Shown: positions 54,101 to 62,047 of the stretch, one piece after another
How positions within the stretch are numbered: the first letter of the stretch is position 1
Layout of the letters: each line of letters starts with the position of its first letter
Source of the DNA: Variovorax saccharolyticus
GTDB taxonomy: Bacteria > Pseudomonadota > Gammaproteobacteria > Burkholderiales > Burkholderiaceae_C
Assembly (NCBI RefSeq): GCF_030316765.1
Contig: NZ_JASZYT010000015.1
Span: 1 to 64,000, forward strand
Direction: 5' to 3'
DNA: 64,000 bases
The notes under the pieces: model-generated
Told to the model about the DNA's origin: nothing
Database searches by the model: none
The model's input: the letters and a program-made list of their open reading frames with translations, nothing else
Position numbers and translations under genes: made by a program

Positions 54101-56793
54101 CCGGACTTCGCTTCGGGCGCCTCGGCTTCGACCTGGTCGAGCGGCGCGGCCTGCGGCGGTTCGAGGCCAGGACGCGGCTGAGTTACGCGGTCTCGGTGGC
54201 CACGCGTACGTCGCCATTGCGAGAAGTACGCAGCCTCATCCGCGACGCATTCGATGCCGCATGTGCCGCCGGTGACCTCACGTATGCGGCGATCTCGTTT
54301 CAACACCTCATCTCCAATCTACTGGCCGCCGGCGATCCGCTGACAGACGTGCAGCTCGAAGCCGAGCGCGGCCTCGCGTTCGCGCAGCGTGCCGGCTTTC
54401 GTCTGGTGGTCGATGTCATCGCCATTCAGCTGGCGTTGGTGCGCATGCTAAGAGGCCTGACACCCGCGTTCGGCCACCTCGATGACGCGCAATGCCATGA
54501 AGCTCAGATCGAGAAGCGTCTTTCGAGCAGTCCTGGGCAAGCCTTCGTCGAATTTCGATACTGGACCCGGAAGCTCCAGGCGCGCTTCGTCGGTGGAGAC
54601 CCTCGAGCCGCCCTTCAAGCCTCCTCGCAGGCGTGGCGGCTGATTTGGACATCGCCATCCTCCCTCGAAGCCGCCGAGGCTCACTTTTACGGGGCGCTGA
54701 GCCACGCCGCCGCCTGCCGCGACGCGTCGTCGGGCGGACGCCAGCAGCATGTTGGAGCGTTGCGCGAGCATCACACGCATCTCGTGGAGCTTTCCCGGAA
54801 CTGCTCCGAGAGCTTCCAGCATCGCGCCCTGCTGGTCGGCGCGGAACTCGCCCGCGTCGAGGGCCGCGAGAGGGAGGCCGAGCGCTTGTACGAGACCGCG
54901 ATTCGCTCGGCGCGCGAGAACGGATTTGTCCACAACGAAGCGCTCGCAAATGAATTGGCCGGACGCTTTCATGCGGCGCGCGATTTCCCGACCATCGCGC
55001 TGGCGTACTTGCGCAACGCGCGCTGGGGCTACGTTCGCTGGGGCGCCGGAGGAAAAGTGCGGCAGCTCGACCAGTTGTACCCGCAGTTGGGCACGGAGGA
55101 GTCCAGTGCTTTTGACGGCACGATCGCGGCACCGACCGAGCACCTTGACCTCACCACCTTGATCCGGGTGTCTCAGGCGATCTCTCGCGAGGTGCTGCCC
55201 GAGAATCTGATCGACACCTTGATGCGTTCGGCCATCGAGCACGCGGGTGCACAGGGTGCGCTGCTCATTCTCGCAAAGGGGGCACAGCTGCGGATCGCGG
55301 CTGAAGCGACCACACTGAGCGATGCGGTGAGCGTGCAGCTGGTCGATCAGCCGGCCGACGGCGAGAAGCTGCCACAGACTGTCTTGCGTTACGTGCTGCA
55401 TACGCAGGAAAGCGTCGTTCTGAACGACGCATCGGCCACTTCTCCTCATTCGTCAGACTCTTACGTGGCGCGCCGTCAGGTGCGCTCCGTGCTGTGCCTG
55501 CCTCTGGCGAATCAGTCGAAGCTCGTCGGCGTCCTCTACTTGGAGAACAATCTGGCGCCGAGCGTGTTTCTGCCGGCGCGCATCGCTGTGCTCAAGGTGC
55601 TGGTCTCGCAGGCCGCCATCTCGCTCGAGAATGCCCGTCTGTACCGCGATCTTGCAGAGCGCGAGGCCCGGATTCGTCGCCTGGTCGATGCCAACATCAT
55701 CGGCATCTTTATCTGGGAACTTGCGGGTCCCGTGCTCGAAGCCAATGACGCCTTCCTGGAAATGGTGGGCTACGAGCGCGAAGACATCTCCACGGGCAGG
55801 CTGCGATGGACCGACCTGATCCCACCGGAGTTTCGCGAGCTCGCCCGACAGACCTGGGCGCCGCAGCTTCTGACCAGCAAGACGCTGCAGCCCTTCGAGG
55901 CGGAGTATGTTCGCAAGGACGGCTCGCGCGTCCCGGTTCTCATCGGTGTCGCCATCTTCGAGGAGCCCGGCGAACGCGGGGTGGCCTATGTGCTGGATTT
56001 GACGGAGCGCAGGCGCGCGCACGATGCACTGTCCCAGGCGAGCACCAAGCTCGAACACATGTCCCGGGTCATGTCGATCAGTGCCCTTACCGCATCGATC
56101 GCCCACGAGATCAGCCAGCCCCTTTCGGGCATTCTCGTCAACGCCGCTACCGGCTTGCGTTTGCTGGACGGTGTACCGGTGGACACCGAAGGCGTGCGAA
56201 TGACGATTCAGCGTACGAAGCGCGACGCCGAACGAGTCTCCCATGTCGTAGATCGGCTCAGGGCACTCTTTAGCAAGAGGGATTTCGCGCCGGAACCCCT
56301 CGATCTGAACGAGGCGGCGAGGGAGGTTCTCGTCCTTTCCGCGAGCGACTTGCAAAGGCGACAGGTGGTCGTGCTCCAGGAACTCGATGAGGATCTTCCG
56401 CATGTCATGGGAGACCGCATCCAGTTGCAGCAGGTCATCCTGAACCTGGTTCGCAACGCCGCTGAAGCGATGGAGAGCGCAGTCGGTCGAGCGCGCCAGC
56501 TGTGGGTTCGGACCGCGCTCGATGCGAGTCGCAAACGCGTGACCTTGAGCGTCCGCGATGTCGGAGAGGGACTGCCGTCGCAACAACCGGAAGCCCGGTT
56601 CGAGGCCTTCCAATCAACCAAGGCGGGCGGTATGGGCATCGGGCTATTCGTCAGCCGCTCGATCGTCGAGCGGCACAGCGGCCGTCTTTGGGCTGAATCC
56701 AATCTCGATGCGCCCGGTGCCACCTTCTCTTTCACGGTACCGTGCGCCCCGAGCGCTGCCTGGAGCACGCCGCCTGAATCGGCCGCTCCGTAG
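51157..56793 (+). CDS. giant pseudokinase/AAA/GAF/PAS/histidine kinase hybrid
   Basis: The 1,878-residue protein combines a Ser/Thr-kinase-like domain (about 20-300), an AAA/predictor-type ATPase with Walker A GSAGMGKSS and Walker B LALFLDDLQW (about 330-650), a long helical repeat region (about 650-1320), a GAF domain (about 1332-1495), PAS (about 1509-1620) and a histidine kinase with His1650 in IAHEISQP, N-box QQVILNLVRNAAEAM and G-boxes DVGEGLP and GGMGIGLFVSR. In the kinase-like domain the usual lysine is Ala57, HRD is HKN (Asn163) and DFG is GFG (Gly182), so phosphotransfer there is unlikely. The start may be GTG 51157 or ATG 51199. Confidence 0.92.
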   Translation: MVDAHGDVPLARRNMLGETLNLSGYTLELLRRDSEFTLLRGRATASATTSPNTVLVATPTPEQPRTDRLRMLEHEFNLRSELESRWAIRPIAMTRWQGRTALVLEDVPGEPLDRLLEAAPTGTASVLSRSGKAPMALELCLRLVAGLAGAIGEVHRRGIVHKNVKPANVLVDVSTSHVWLTGFGIASRLPRQRQVPVPPETIAGTLAYMAPEQTGRMNRSIDGRSDLYGLGIVMYEMLTGTLPFAARDPMEWVHCHVARQPPPPELRAANVPAQVSAIVLKLLAKTAEDRYQTAASLERDLRRCFAQLEREGRISSFPLGEHDIPDRLLVPEKLYGRKVETAHLLAAFERSVHGGAPEFVLVSGSAGMGKSSLVNELHKVLVPSRGLFAAGKFDQFKRDIPYATVAQAFQGLLRSLLTKSEDEFVQWRDALREALGPNGQLMVDLVPELKLIIGDQAPVPALSHQDAQRRFQLVFRRFLAVFATPEHPLALFLDDLQWLDSATLDLLEDLLAHPDARHLLLVGAYRDNEVTSSHPLRRMLDEVRKVNSSVHEVALVPLIRESVTQIVADSLHCGQEHAVGLAELVHEKTGGNPFFVVQFLGALAEEGMVRFDPDTPRWIWDLDRIRAKGYTDNIADLMIGKLRGLPPRSLEVLQLLACLGSSAELELLSMVRDEPDAKLLDDLHEALRTDLILYSEGSYRFLHDRVQEAAYSLIPQAMRPALHLQIGRRLAQMIPQEKRDDAIFEIVNQLNRGASLIASPAERAHLAELNLVAGKRAKASTAYASALGYLVAGAEVLSDAGWDRRPYLRFALELHRAECEFLTGELSAAEGRLTALVSRAIEPMDQAAVACLRIDVYTTLNHSHRAIDICLDYLWRRGVEWSPNPTQEEARREYERMLVLLDGREIEELIDLPLMSDPQSVAMLEVLNRAVTPASLTDENLLSLLLWRMVNLSLEHGNTDASCLAYVHAARIAGARFGNDNAGLRFGRLGFDLVERRGLRRFEARTRLSYAVSVATRTSPLREVRSLIRDAFDAACAAGDLTYAAISFQHLISNLLAAGDPLTDVQLEAERGLAFAQRAGFRLVVDVIAIQLALVRMLRGLTPAFGHLDDAQCHEAQIEKRLSSSPGQAFVEFRYWTRKLQARFVGGDPRAALQASSQAWRLIWTSPSSLEAAEAHFYGALSHAAACRDASSGGRQQHVGALREHHTHLVELSRNCSESFQHRALLVGAELARVEGREREAERLYETAIRSARENGFVHNEALANELAGRFHAARDFPTIALAYLRNARWGYVRWGAGGKVRQLDQLYPQLGTEESSAFDGTIAAPTEHLDLTTLIRVSQAISREVLPENLIDTLMRSAIEHAGAQGALLILAKGAQLRIAAEATTLSDAVSVQLVDQPADGEKLPQTVLRYVLHTQESVVLNDASATSPHSSDSYVARRQVRSVLCLPLANQSKLVGVLYLENNLAPSVFLPARIAVLKVLVSQAAISLENARLYRDLAEREARIRRLVDANIIGIFIWELAGPVLEANDAFLEMVGYEREDISTGRLRWTDLIPPEFRELARQTWAPQLLTSKTLQPFEAEYVRKDGSRVPVLIGVAIFEEPGERGVAYVLDLTERRRAHDALSQASTKLEHMSRVMSISALTASIAHEISQPLSGILVNAATGLRLLDGVPVDTEGVRMTIQRTKRDAERVSHVVDRLRALFSKRDFAPEPLDLNEAAREVLVLSASDLQRRQVVVLQELDEDLPHVMGDRIQLQQVILNLVRNAAEAMESAVGRARQLWVRTALDASRKRVTLSVRDVGEGLPSQQPEARFEAFQSTKAGGMGIGLFVSRSIVERHSGRLWAESNLDAPGATFSFTVPCAPSAAWSTPPESAAP

Positions 56794-56919
56794 CGCATTG
56801 TCTCGACCCGACGGCGGCATCGGTTCTTGGCACCTTCTTCGGACCCTTGATCGGCCGATCGCAGTCGGGGCTGGCCTGGAAATCCGTTCGGACATGGCAC
56901 ACAGGCAACGGCCTGGGTT

Positions 56920-58506
56920 TCACGGGGAGTCGGGGCAGGCGCTTTCGCCGTCCACCAGCCGGGTCAGCTTGAGAGGGTTGTCCGCCCGAAGAGCCTCAGG
57001 CAGGAGCGCTTCCGGAAAGCCCTGATAGCAGACCGGTCGCAAGAACCGGTCGATGGACGTCATGCCGACGGACGTGAAGCGACTGTCCGTGGTGGCAGGA
57101 AATGGGCCCGTGTGAATGGCTGCATGGGAGACTTCCTGGGGATGCGAGAAGGCGTTGGCGATCAGACGGCCGGTGCGCCGCTCGAGGATCGGAATCAGGC
57201 GTGAAGCGGTCGGGGAGTCCGAGTTGTCCAGGTGAATGGTTGCCGTCAGCTGGCCGCGAAGCGATCGCGCCACCCGGACCATCTCATCGACGGACGCTAC
57301 GACGACCAGCAGGGCGGAGGGTCCGAAAACCTCCTCGGAGAGAGCGGGCTGGGTCAGGAACGTCGATCCGCTCGTTTCGAAAAGACAGGCCTGGCCGTGC
57401 CATTGGCCGGTCGGCGCCTTGCCTTCGGCGATCCGGCGCGCGCCATGGTCCCGCATTCTCGTCAGGCCGGCCGAGTAGGCGCGGAAGATGCCAGGTGTCA
57501 GCATCGTCCTGGCCTCCGTCGCAACGACCATTTTTGTCATGGCCGCGCGAAGGCCGGCGAGGCCCTGACCGTCTACGGCGATTGCGATAGCCGGTTTGAG
57601 ACAGGCTTGCCCGACGTTCACGAGCATTCGCTCGATGAACCCTGCGCCGATCTCTGCACCACGGCCGGCCACGGCGCCCGGCAGGAGGAAGGTGGGATTC
57701 ACGCTCGTCATCTCCGCAAACACCGGAATCGGCTCTTCGCGCGATTGCGCAGCGCGAAACAGCGCCATCCCGCCGCCTTGGGAACCTGTGAAGGTGACTG
57801 CCTTCACTAGCGGATGCGTGACCAGCGCCTCCCCGATCTCGTTGCCCGGCCCGCGCAAGAGCGAGAACACGCCCTCGTGAAACCCGCTTTCGCGGACCGC
57901 GTCCCGAACGGCTCTGGCCTCTAGTTCCGAGGCGCCCGGGTGCGCGTTGTGTGCCTTGAGGATCACGGGGCAACCTGCCGCCAGGGCGGAGGCCGTGTCA
58001 CCGCCGACCACTGAATAGAGGATGGGGAAATTGCTTGCCCCGAAGATGACCACGGGGCCCAGCGCCACCTTGTGCATGCGGTGATCCATGCGTGGACGGG
58101 GCAGACGCTCCGGTTGGGCCGGGTCGATGGCCACCCGCTGGAAGTCCCCGGATCTCACCACCTGCGCGAACTGGCGCAGCTGCGTTGCCGTCTTGAGCGC
58201 TTCCAATTCCAGCGATGCTGCGGGCAGGCCCGTCTCCATGGACGCGCGCAGCGCCAGTTCGCTGCGCAGAGCGTCAAGATTGGCTGCGATGCGCTCGAGG
58301 AACGCTGCGCGCAGTGACGGTGTGGTTTGGCTGTAGCTCTCGAAAGCCTCATCGGCCAGCCTTGCGGCGCGATCGACCTCTGCAATGCCTCCAAGCGAGA
58401 ACGGCGGGTCGATCTCATGGCCCGTGTCGGGATCAAGTGCACGCAGGCTGCCTTCGGTTCCTATGACATCGATGGCACCGATGATCAGTGTTCCAGTCAG
58501 ATTCAC
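56920..58506 (-). CDS. aldehyde dehydrogenase (2,5-dioxovalerate dehydrogenase-like)
   Basis: The 528-residue protein has the ALDH cofactor motif GASNFP (Asn159), VTFTGSQGGG, Glu265 in FAEM and the catalytic Cys302 in GQACLKPA. Overall it resembles alpha-ketoglutaric semialdehyde dehydrogenases, which oxidise 2,5-dioxovalerate to 2-oxoglutarate in sugar-acid breakdown; the usual GQFC is GQAC here. It starts with GTG at 58506 preceded by GGAG. Together with the sugar-acid-type operon elsewhere in the window it fits a pentonate/aldarate pathway, but linkage is loose. Confidence 0.9.
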   Translation of the reverse strand: MNLTGTLIIGAIDVIGTEGSLRALDPDTGHEIDPPFSLGGIAEVDRAARLADEAFESYSQTTPSLRAAFLERIAANLDALRSELALRASMETGLPAASLELEALKTATQLRQFAQVVRSGDFQRVAIDPAQPERLPRPRMDHRMHKVALGPVVIFGASNFPILYSVVGGDTASALAAGCPVILKAHNAHPGASELEARAVRDAVRESGFHEGVFSLLRGPGNEIGEALVTHPLVKAVTFTGSQGGGMALFRAAQSREEPIPVFAEMTSVNPTFLLPGAVAGRGAEIGAGFIERMLVNVGQACLKPAIAIAVDGQGLAGLRAAMTKMVVATEARTMLTPGIFRAYSAGLTRMRDHGARRIAEGKAPTGQWHGQACLFETSGSTFLTQPALSEEVFGPSALLVVVASVDEMVRVARSLRGQLTATIHLDNSDSPTASRLIPILERRTGRLIANAFSHPQEVSHAAIHTGPFPATTDSRFTSVGMTSIDRFLRPVCYQGFPEALLPEALRADNPLKLTRLVDGESACPDSP

Positions 58507-58637
58507 ATTGATCTCCAGGTTGAATTCGAGGCGGCGCTATCTCACCGAAGAGATCGTGTGAGTCAGCCGTTGAGCGGGATGGGAGGTGGACAGCTGAGTC
58601 ACGTGCCTTGCTGAGTTTCGCGGCATGCAGATGCGCC

Positions 58638-59330
58638 TCAGGCAAACTGCGGTCGCGCCTCGAGCATGCGCGCGCTCGGCCCAAAGCTGGCGAATGAAGT
58701 CGGCTTCTGCTCGTCGACCAGGCCGCGATTGACCGCGATGCTGGCGGCTTGCGTGCGGGAAATGGCACCGAGCTTGGTCATGATGGCGCTCACGTGCGAC
58801 TTCACCGTCCCCAGCTCGATGGCGAGGTGCCTGGCGATCTCCTTGTTGCAATGACCCGTCGCGACGAGCCTTAACACTTGGTTCTCGCGCAGGGTGAGGA
58901 CTGCCCCGGCGAGGCTGTCAGCCATGCGCTGCGCCGCGACGGGGCAGAGGTACCTTGCGCCGTTGCCCACTGCTCTGACAGCGTCGACGAGCTCAACCAG
59001 CGAGCCGCCCAGCAGCAGATACCCGTGAACGCCATGCTGGACGGCGCGCCGGATATCCGCCTCGCGGTCGTTGGCGGTGAGCGCCAGGATTCTCGGTCCA
59101 GCCGCTTTCCCGTGAGCCGATTGGCGACCCTCTTGAATGAGCCGTAACGCGTTTGGATAGTCTGCGATCACTATATCGATGTGGACCGGGCGGCACGTTG
59201 CGTCGTCACTGCCGTCGACGAAAATCTGAAGGTCTTCATGCTGGCGCAACGCCGTGACGAGACCGGTGCAAACGATAGGGTCAGGGTACGTGACCATGAC
59301 GTTCAATGGACGAATCGGAAGGCGGTTCAT
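58638..59330 (-). CDS. LuxR/NarL-type response-regulator-like transcription factor (second copy)
   Basis: The 230-residue protein has a receiver-like domain with TYPDPIV and a candidate Asp57 in IVIADYPN, and a GerE HTH, LRENQVLRLVATGHCNKEIARHLAIELGTVKSHVSAIM in pieces. It is a paralogue of the regulator at 11853-12593. GGAG before the ATG fixes the start. A copy of the dispersed dyad element lies about 98 bases upstream and points to it, so it may be part of, or may control, that regulon. Confidence 0.9.
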   Translation of the reverse strand: MNRLPIRPLNVMVTYPDPIVCTGLVTALRQHEDLQIFVDGSDDATCRPVHIDIVIADYPNALRLIQEGRQSAHGKAAGPRILALTANDREADIRRAVQHGVHGYLLLGGSLVELVDAVRAVGNGARYLCPVAAQRMADSLAGAVLTLRENQVLRLVATGHCNKEIARHLAIELGTVKSHVSAIMTKLGAISRTQAASIAVNRGLVDEQKPTSFASFGPSARMLEARPQFA

Positions 59331-59427
59331 TTGACTTCTCCTAAGATGATGGGGAATTGCCGCGTCGGCCCTGGGCAGAACCGGCGCGGCGCGATAACTG
59401 GCATATGACTACAAGGAAGAATGGAAG

Positions 59428-59466
59428 GCCATTGCACGTTGGTATTGCTGACACCTATGCATCGGC
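59428..59466. promoter_or_regulatory. dispersed dyad element, copy E
   Basis: On the minus strand the gene-proximal half is ATACCAACGTGCAATGG (59444-59428). After a 5-base spacer, the distal half lies at 59450-59466 (ACACCTATGCATCGGCC on the plus strand). It lies in the gap before the LuxR-type gene and points to it. Confidence 0.65.
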
Positions 59467-59504
59467 CACCTGGCGTTGAACGAGTCGAGCCATGGTCACA
59501 GGGG

Positions 59505-60737
59505 TCACTTTTGTGCGTCCTGCTGGGTGCGCCAGGCATCTGATGCAAGGTCGATGACCAGAGCCAGGGCAATCGCCGCTGCGCCCAGGTAAAACAGCAA
59601 TGCGTAGTCACCGCCACTGCGGTCCAACAAGAACGCCAAGGCATAGGCAGCGATGGCCTGAAGCGTTGCAAAGCCCGTTGTCGCACTGCCCCATGCAGCG
59701 CGTTGCGCCACAGCATGGTGCTGGAGCAGCTCCGCGACGCGGCCCAGGACGAGCGGCACGATGCCAGGCGTGAAGGCGCCGACAACGAAACTCGAAACGA
59801 TCAGCCAGACGGCGTCAGTGGCGAATGCGGGAATGACCACTGCTGCGGCTTGCATCACGTAAGCCACGCGGAGCGCCGTCCCGAAACCGATGCGATCGGC
59901 GAGGTGGCCGCTCAGGATCGGGCCGACCATGGCGCCCAAGCCGAACACGACCCAGTACTGCGCACCGGCTGCAAGGCCCCGGTCCAGGCCGCGGACCACA
60001 AAGTCGACAAGAAAGATCATGTGCGGCACCAGGCCGGCCGCGTTCAGCGCATATTGGGCGTAGAGCCCTTTCAGGCGATGCGTTGCCGCTAAGCGGGGAA
60101 CGACGTCATTGACCTTGGCGGTGTTCGGCGCCTGGGCGGGCCACCCCATCCATGCGAGGGCCGTGAGCGAGAGGGCAAGCACGCCGAGACCGAGCCAGGT
60201 CTCGCGAAGACCTTGATGAAGCAGCAGCGGCACGAGCGTTCCGGATGCGGCGATACCCAGGCCGATTCCGGTAAAGATGACGCCGCTCGCAAGGCCGCGG
60301 CGGTTCGCAGGAATGTGTGCGAGCACCGTCGGTGCCGCCAGCACCATCAACGTGCCGCCTGCTGCACCGGACAGCAAACGCCAGGCGAAGAACCAACTGA
60401 AGCTGACGGGCCACGCGCACGCAAGGATTGCCAGCGATGCCAGCAGCATGGCGCAGCGCAATACGGTACGCGGCCGCAGATGCGAGGCAAGGGGTGATGC
60501 AATCACGGCACCTAGCAGATACCCGGCGAGATTGGCCGCACCGAGGTAGGCGGCATCGCCGGCGCTGAACCAACGGGCCCCGACGATTGCGGGCAACAGC
60601 GGAGTGTAGGCAAACCGTGCAAGCCCCAAGCCGACGAGACTGGCGCAAAACCCCGCGAGGGTGGCGCGCCAGGGCAGCACGAGGTCAGGCGATGCGCTGC
60701 CGCGGTGATCCAGTGAACCTGCACGGTACTTTGTCAT
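59505..60737 (-). CDS. MFS transporter, YbfB/YjiJ-like
   Basis: The roughly 410-residue protein has twelve hydrophobic segments and the N-terminal signature GLGLARFAYTPLLPAIV, typical of the YbfB/YjiJ MFS subgroup, plus PANRRGLASGVIFTGIGLGI. Two starts are possible: ATG 60737, or a TTG at 60767 that overlaps the stop of the upstream hydrolase gene (TTGA) and would couple the two. Substrate unknown; co-transcription with the hydrolase suggests transport of its substrate. Confidence 0.9.
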   Translation of the reverse strand: MTKYRAGSLDHRGSASPDLVLPWRATLAGFCASLVGLGLARFAYTPLLPAIVGARWFSAGDAAYLGAANLAGYLLGAVIASPLASHLRPRTVLRCAMLLASLAILACAWPVSFSWFFAWRLLSGAAGGTLMVLAAPTVLAHIPANRRGLASGVIFTGIGLGIAASGTLVPLLLHQGLRETWLGLGVLALSLTALAWMGWPAQAPNTAKVNDVVPRLAATHRLKGLYAQYALNAAGLVPHMIFLVDFVVRGLDRGLAAGAQYWVVFGLGAMVGPILSGHLADRIGFGTALRVAYVMQAAAVVIPAFATDAVWLIVSSFVVGAFTPGIVPLVLGRVAELLQHHAVAQRAAWGSATTGFATLQAIAAYALAFLLDRSGGDYALLFYLGAAAIALALVIDLASDAWRTQQDAQK

Positions 60738-60763
60738 GGCTTCTGTTCCGAGGGTTGTTGCGT

Positions 60764-61675
60764 TCAATCACGCCTGATAGGTCCTGCAACTGCCGAAGCA
60801 TTGGAAAGAAACCTGCGTATGTGGGTCGCTGCGACGTCGACCGCCTCATCCAGTGCAAAGTGGCCGGCGTCCAGAAGATGAACTTCGGCATCCGGCAAAT
60901 CTCGCGCGTAGGCCCTTGCGCCGTCCACCGTGAACGATGGATCGTGCCTTCCCCAAAGCACCAGGGTCGGCGGGCGGTTGTCTCGCAGCCAGGCCTGCCA
61001 TTGCCCATAGGAAGCCACGTTGGTACGGTAGTCGTAGAACAGGTCTGATTGGATCTGATCCTGCCCTGGGCGGGAGAGCGCAGCGAACTCGTCGGTCCAG
61101 GTGTCGGGGTTGTAGCGATCTGGATGCGGACTCGTGCCCACGTGGCGAATCCTTGCGCCCTCCAATGAAGTGAAGGCAGAGAGAACGCTCGCTTCGTGCG
61201 CTTCGCGATCGGCCCAGTACGCGCGCCTTGCCTCCCACATCGGACCCAGTCCTTCCTCGTGCGCCACTGCGTTCTGGACAATCAAGCCGCGAATGCGCTC
61301 GGGTCGGCGCTGTGCATGGCGCAGGCCGATCGGACCTCCATAGTCTTGCATATAGAGAAAGTACCCTTTCAGATTCAACGCATCGGTGAATCCGTCGACG
61401 ATCCGTGCAAGGTGGTCGAAGGTATAGGCGAATTCAGTTGCGGCTGGCGCATCGCTGTGACCAAAGCCAGGATAGTCCGGTGCGATCAGGTGGTATTGAT
61501 CGGCCAGAAGAGGAATCAGCGTATCGAACATCCTGGAGGACGACGGGAATCCATGCAAAAGCATTAGCGTCGGAGCCTGCGCCGGGCCGGCCTCTCGATA
61601 GAAGATGTTCAGTCCCTCGACCTCGACGGTTCGATAGCGAGTGGTCGCATGGCTCACGGTGGCGTGCTTTGGCAT
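60764..61675 (-). CDS. alpha/beta hydrolase (dehalogenase/epoxide hydrolase-like)
   Basis: The 303-residue protein has the oxyanion motif LLHGFPSSSRMF, a nucleophile-type elbow YMQDYGG with Asp111, an acid in LWGRHDPSF and the catalytic histidine in DAGHFALDE. An Asp nucleophile indicates the haloalkane dehalogenase/epoxide hydrolase branch. GGAG six bases before the ATG at 61675 fixes the start. The gene at 10987-11846 is a broken paralogue. Dyad copy F lies upstream and points to it. Confidence 0.9.
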   Translation of the reverse strand: MPKHATVSHATTRYRTVEVEGLNIFYREAGPAQAPTLMLLHGFPSSSRMFDTLIPLLADQYHLIAPDYPGFGHSDAPAATEFAYTFDHLARIVDGFTDALNLKGYFLYMQDYGGPIGLRHAQRRPERIRGLIVQNAVAHEEGLGPMWEARRAYWADREAHEASVLSAFTSLEGARIRHVGTSPHPDRYNPDTWTDEFAALSRPGQDQIQSDLFYDYRTNVASYGQWQAWLRDNRPPTLVLWGRHDPSFTVDGARAYARDLPDAEVHLLDAGHFALDEAVDVAATHIRRFLSNASAVAGPIRRD

Positions 61676-61803
61676 GGGGGACTCCATTGGCGGTGCGGTA
61701 GATTCGCAGATCGAGGCTTCCGCTGATCGGTCCGATCGACAAGGTCGATTGACGACTCGATCTCTGGCGGCATGGCAATGACACCAGACGATTGACCTCA
61801 GGT

Positions 61804-61843
61804 CGATAAGACGATGGTGTCGATCAACACCTTCGAACTGGGC
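61804..61843. promoter_or_regulatory. dispersed dyad element, copy F
   Basis: On the minus strand the gene-proximal half is ACACCATCGTCTTATCG (61820-61804). A 6-base spacer (one longer than usual) separates it from the distal half ACACCTTCGAACTGGGC (61827-61843, plus strand). It points towards the alpha/beta hydrolase gene. Confidence 0.55.
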
Positions 61844-61894
61844 TTCACCGTGACACGGTATCTGAATTCGAGTGGAGCAATTGATCCCAGTCCT

Positions 61895-61933
61895 TCCGTG
61901 ATCTGAAGAATCCGCGATACCTTCGTGCAATGG
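61895..61933. promoter_or_regulatory. dispersed dyad element, copy G
   Basis: The gene-proximal half ATACCTTCGTGCAATGG lies at 61917-61933 on the plus strand, with a partly matching distal half at 61895-61911 (TCCGTGATCTGAAGAAT). It points towards the porin gene. It overlaps the earliest possible start codon at 61925, which argues for a later start. Confidence 0.6.
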
Positions 61934-62047
61934 AATCACCCGCAGAGTTCTGATTTGATCGGTCTCCATGCGCACCAGTCGCGCATTCACACGGAGACCG
62001 AGTTGTCAACACCAGCGTCAATCCCAGGAATTCGATTTTCAGAACGT

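Larger units (their letters stand above)
61676..62047. other. 372-base divergent control region with two dyad elements
   Basis: This gap between the hydrolase and porin genes holds two copies of the dispersed dyad, one facing each gene. No other feature was identified. Confidence 0.6.

Noticed and set aside
2374-61933. Dyad elements as REP-type or miniature mobile repeats
   Set aside because: They lack target duplications and are only partly conserved outside the two halves. They are promoter-proximal and consistently oriented, which fits operators better.
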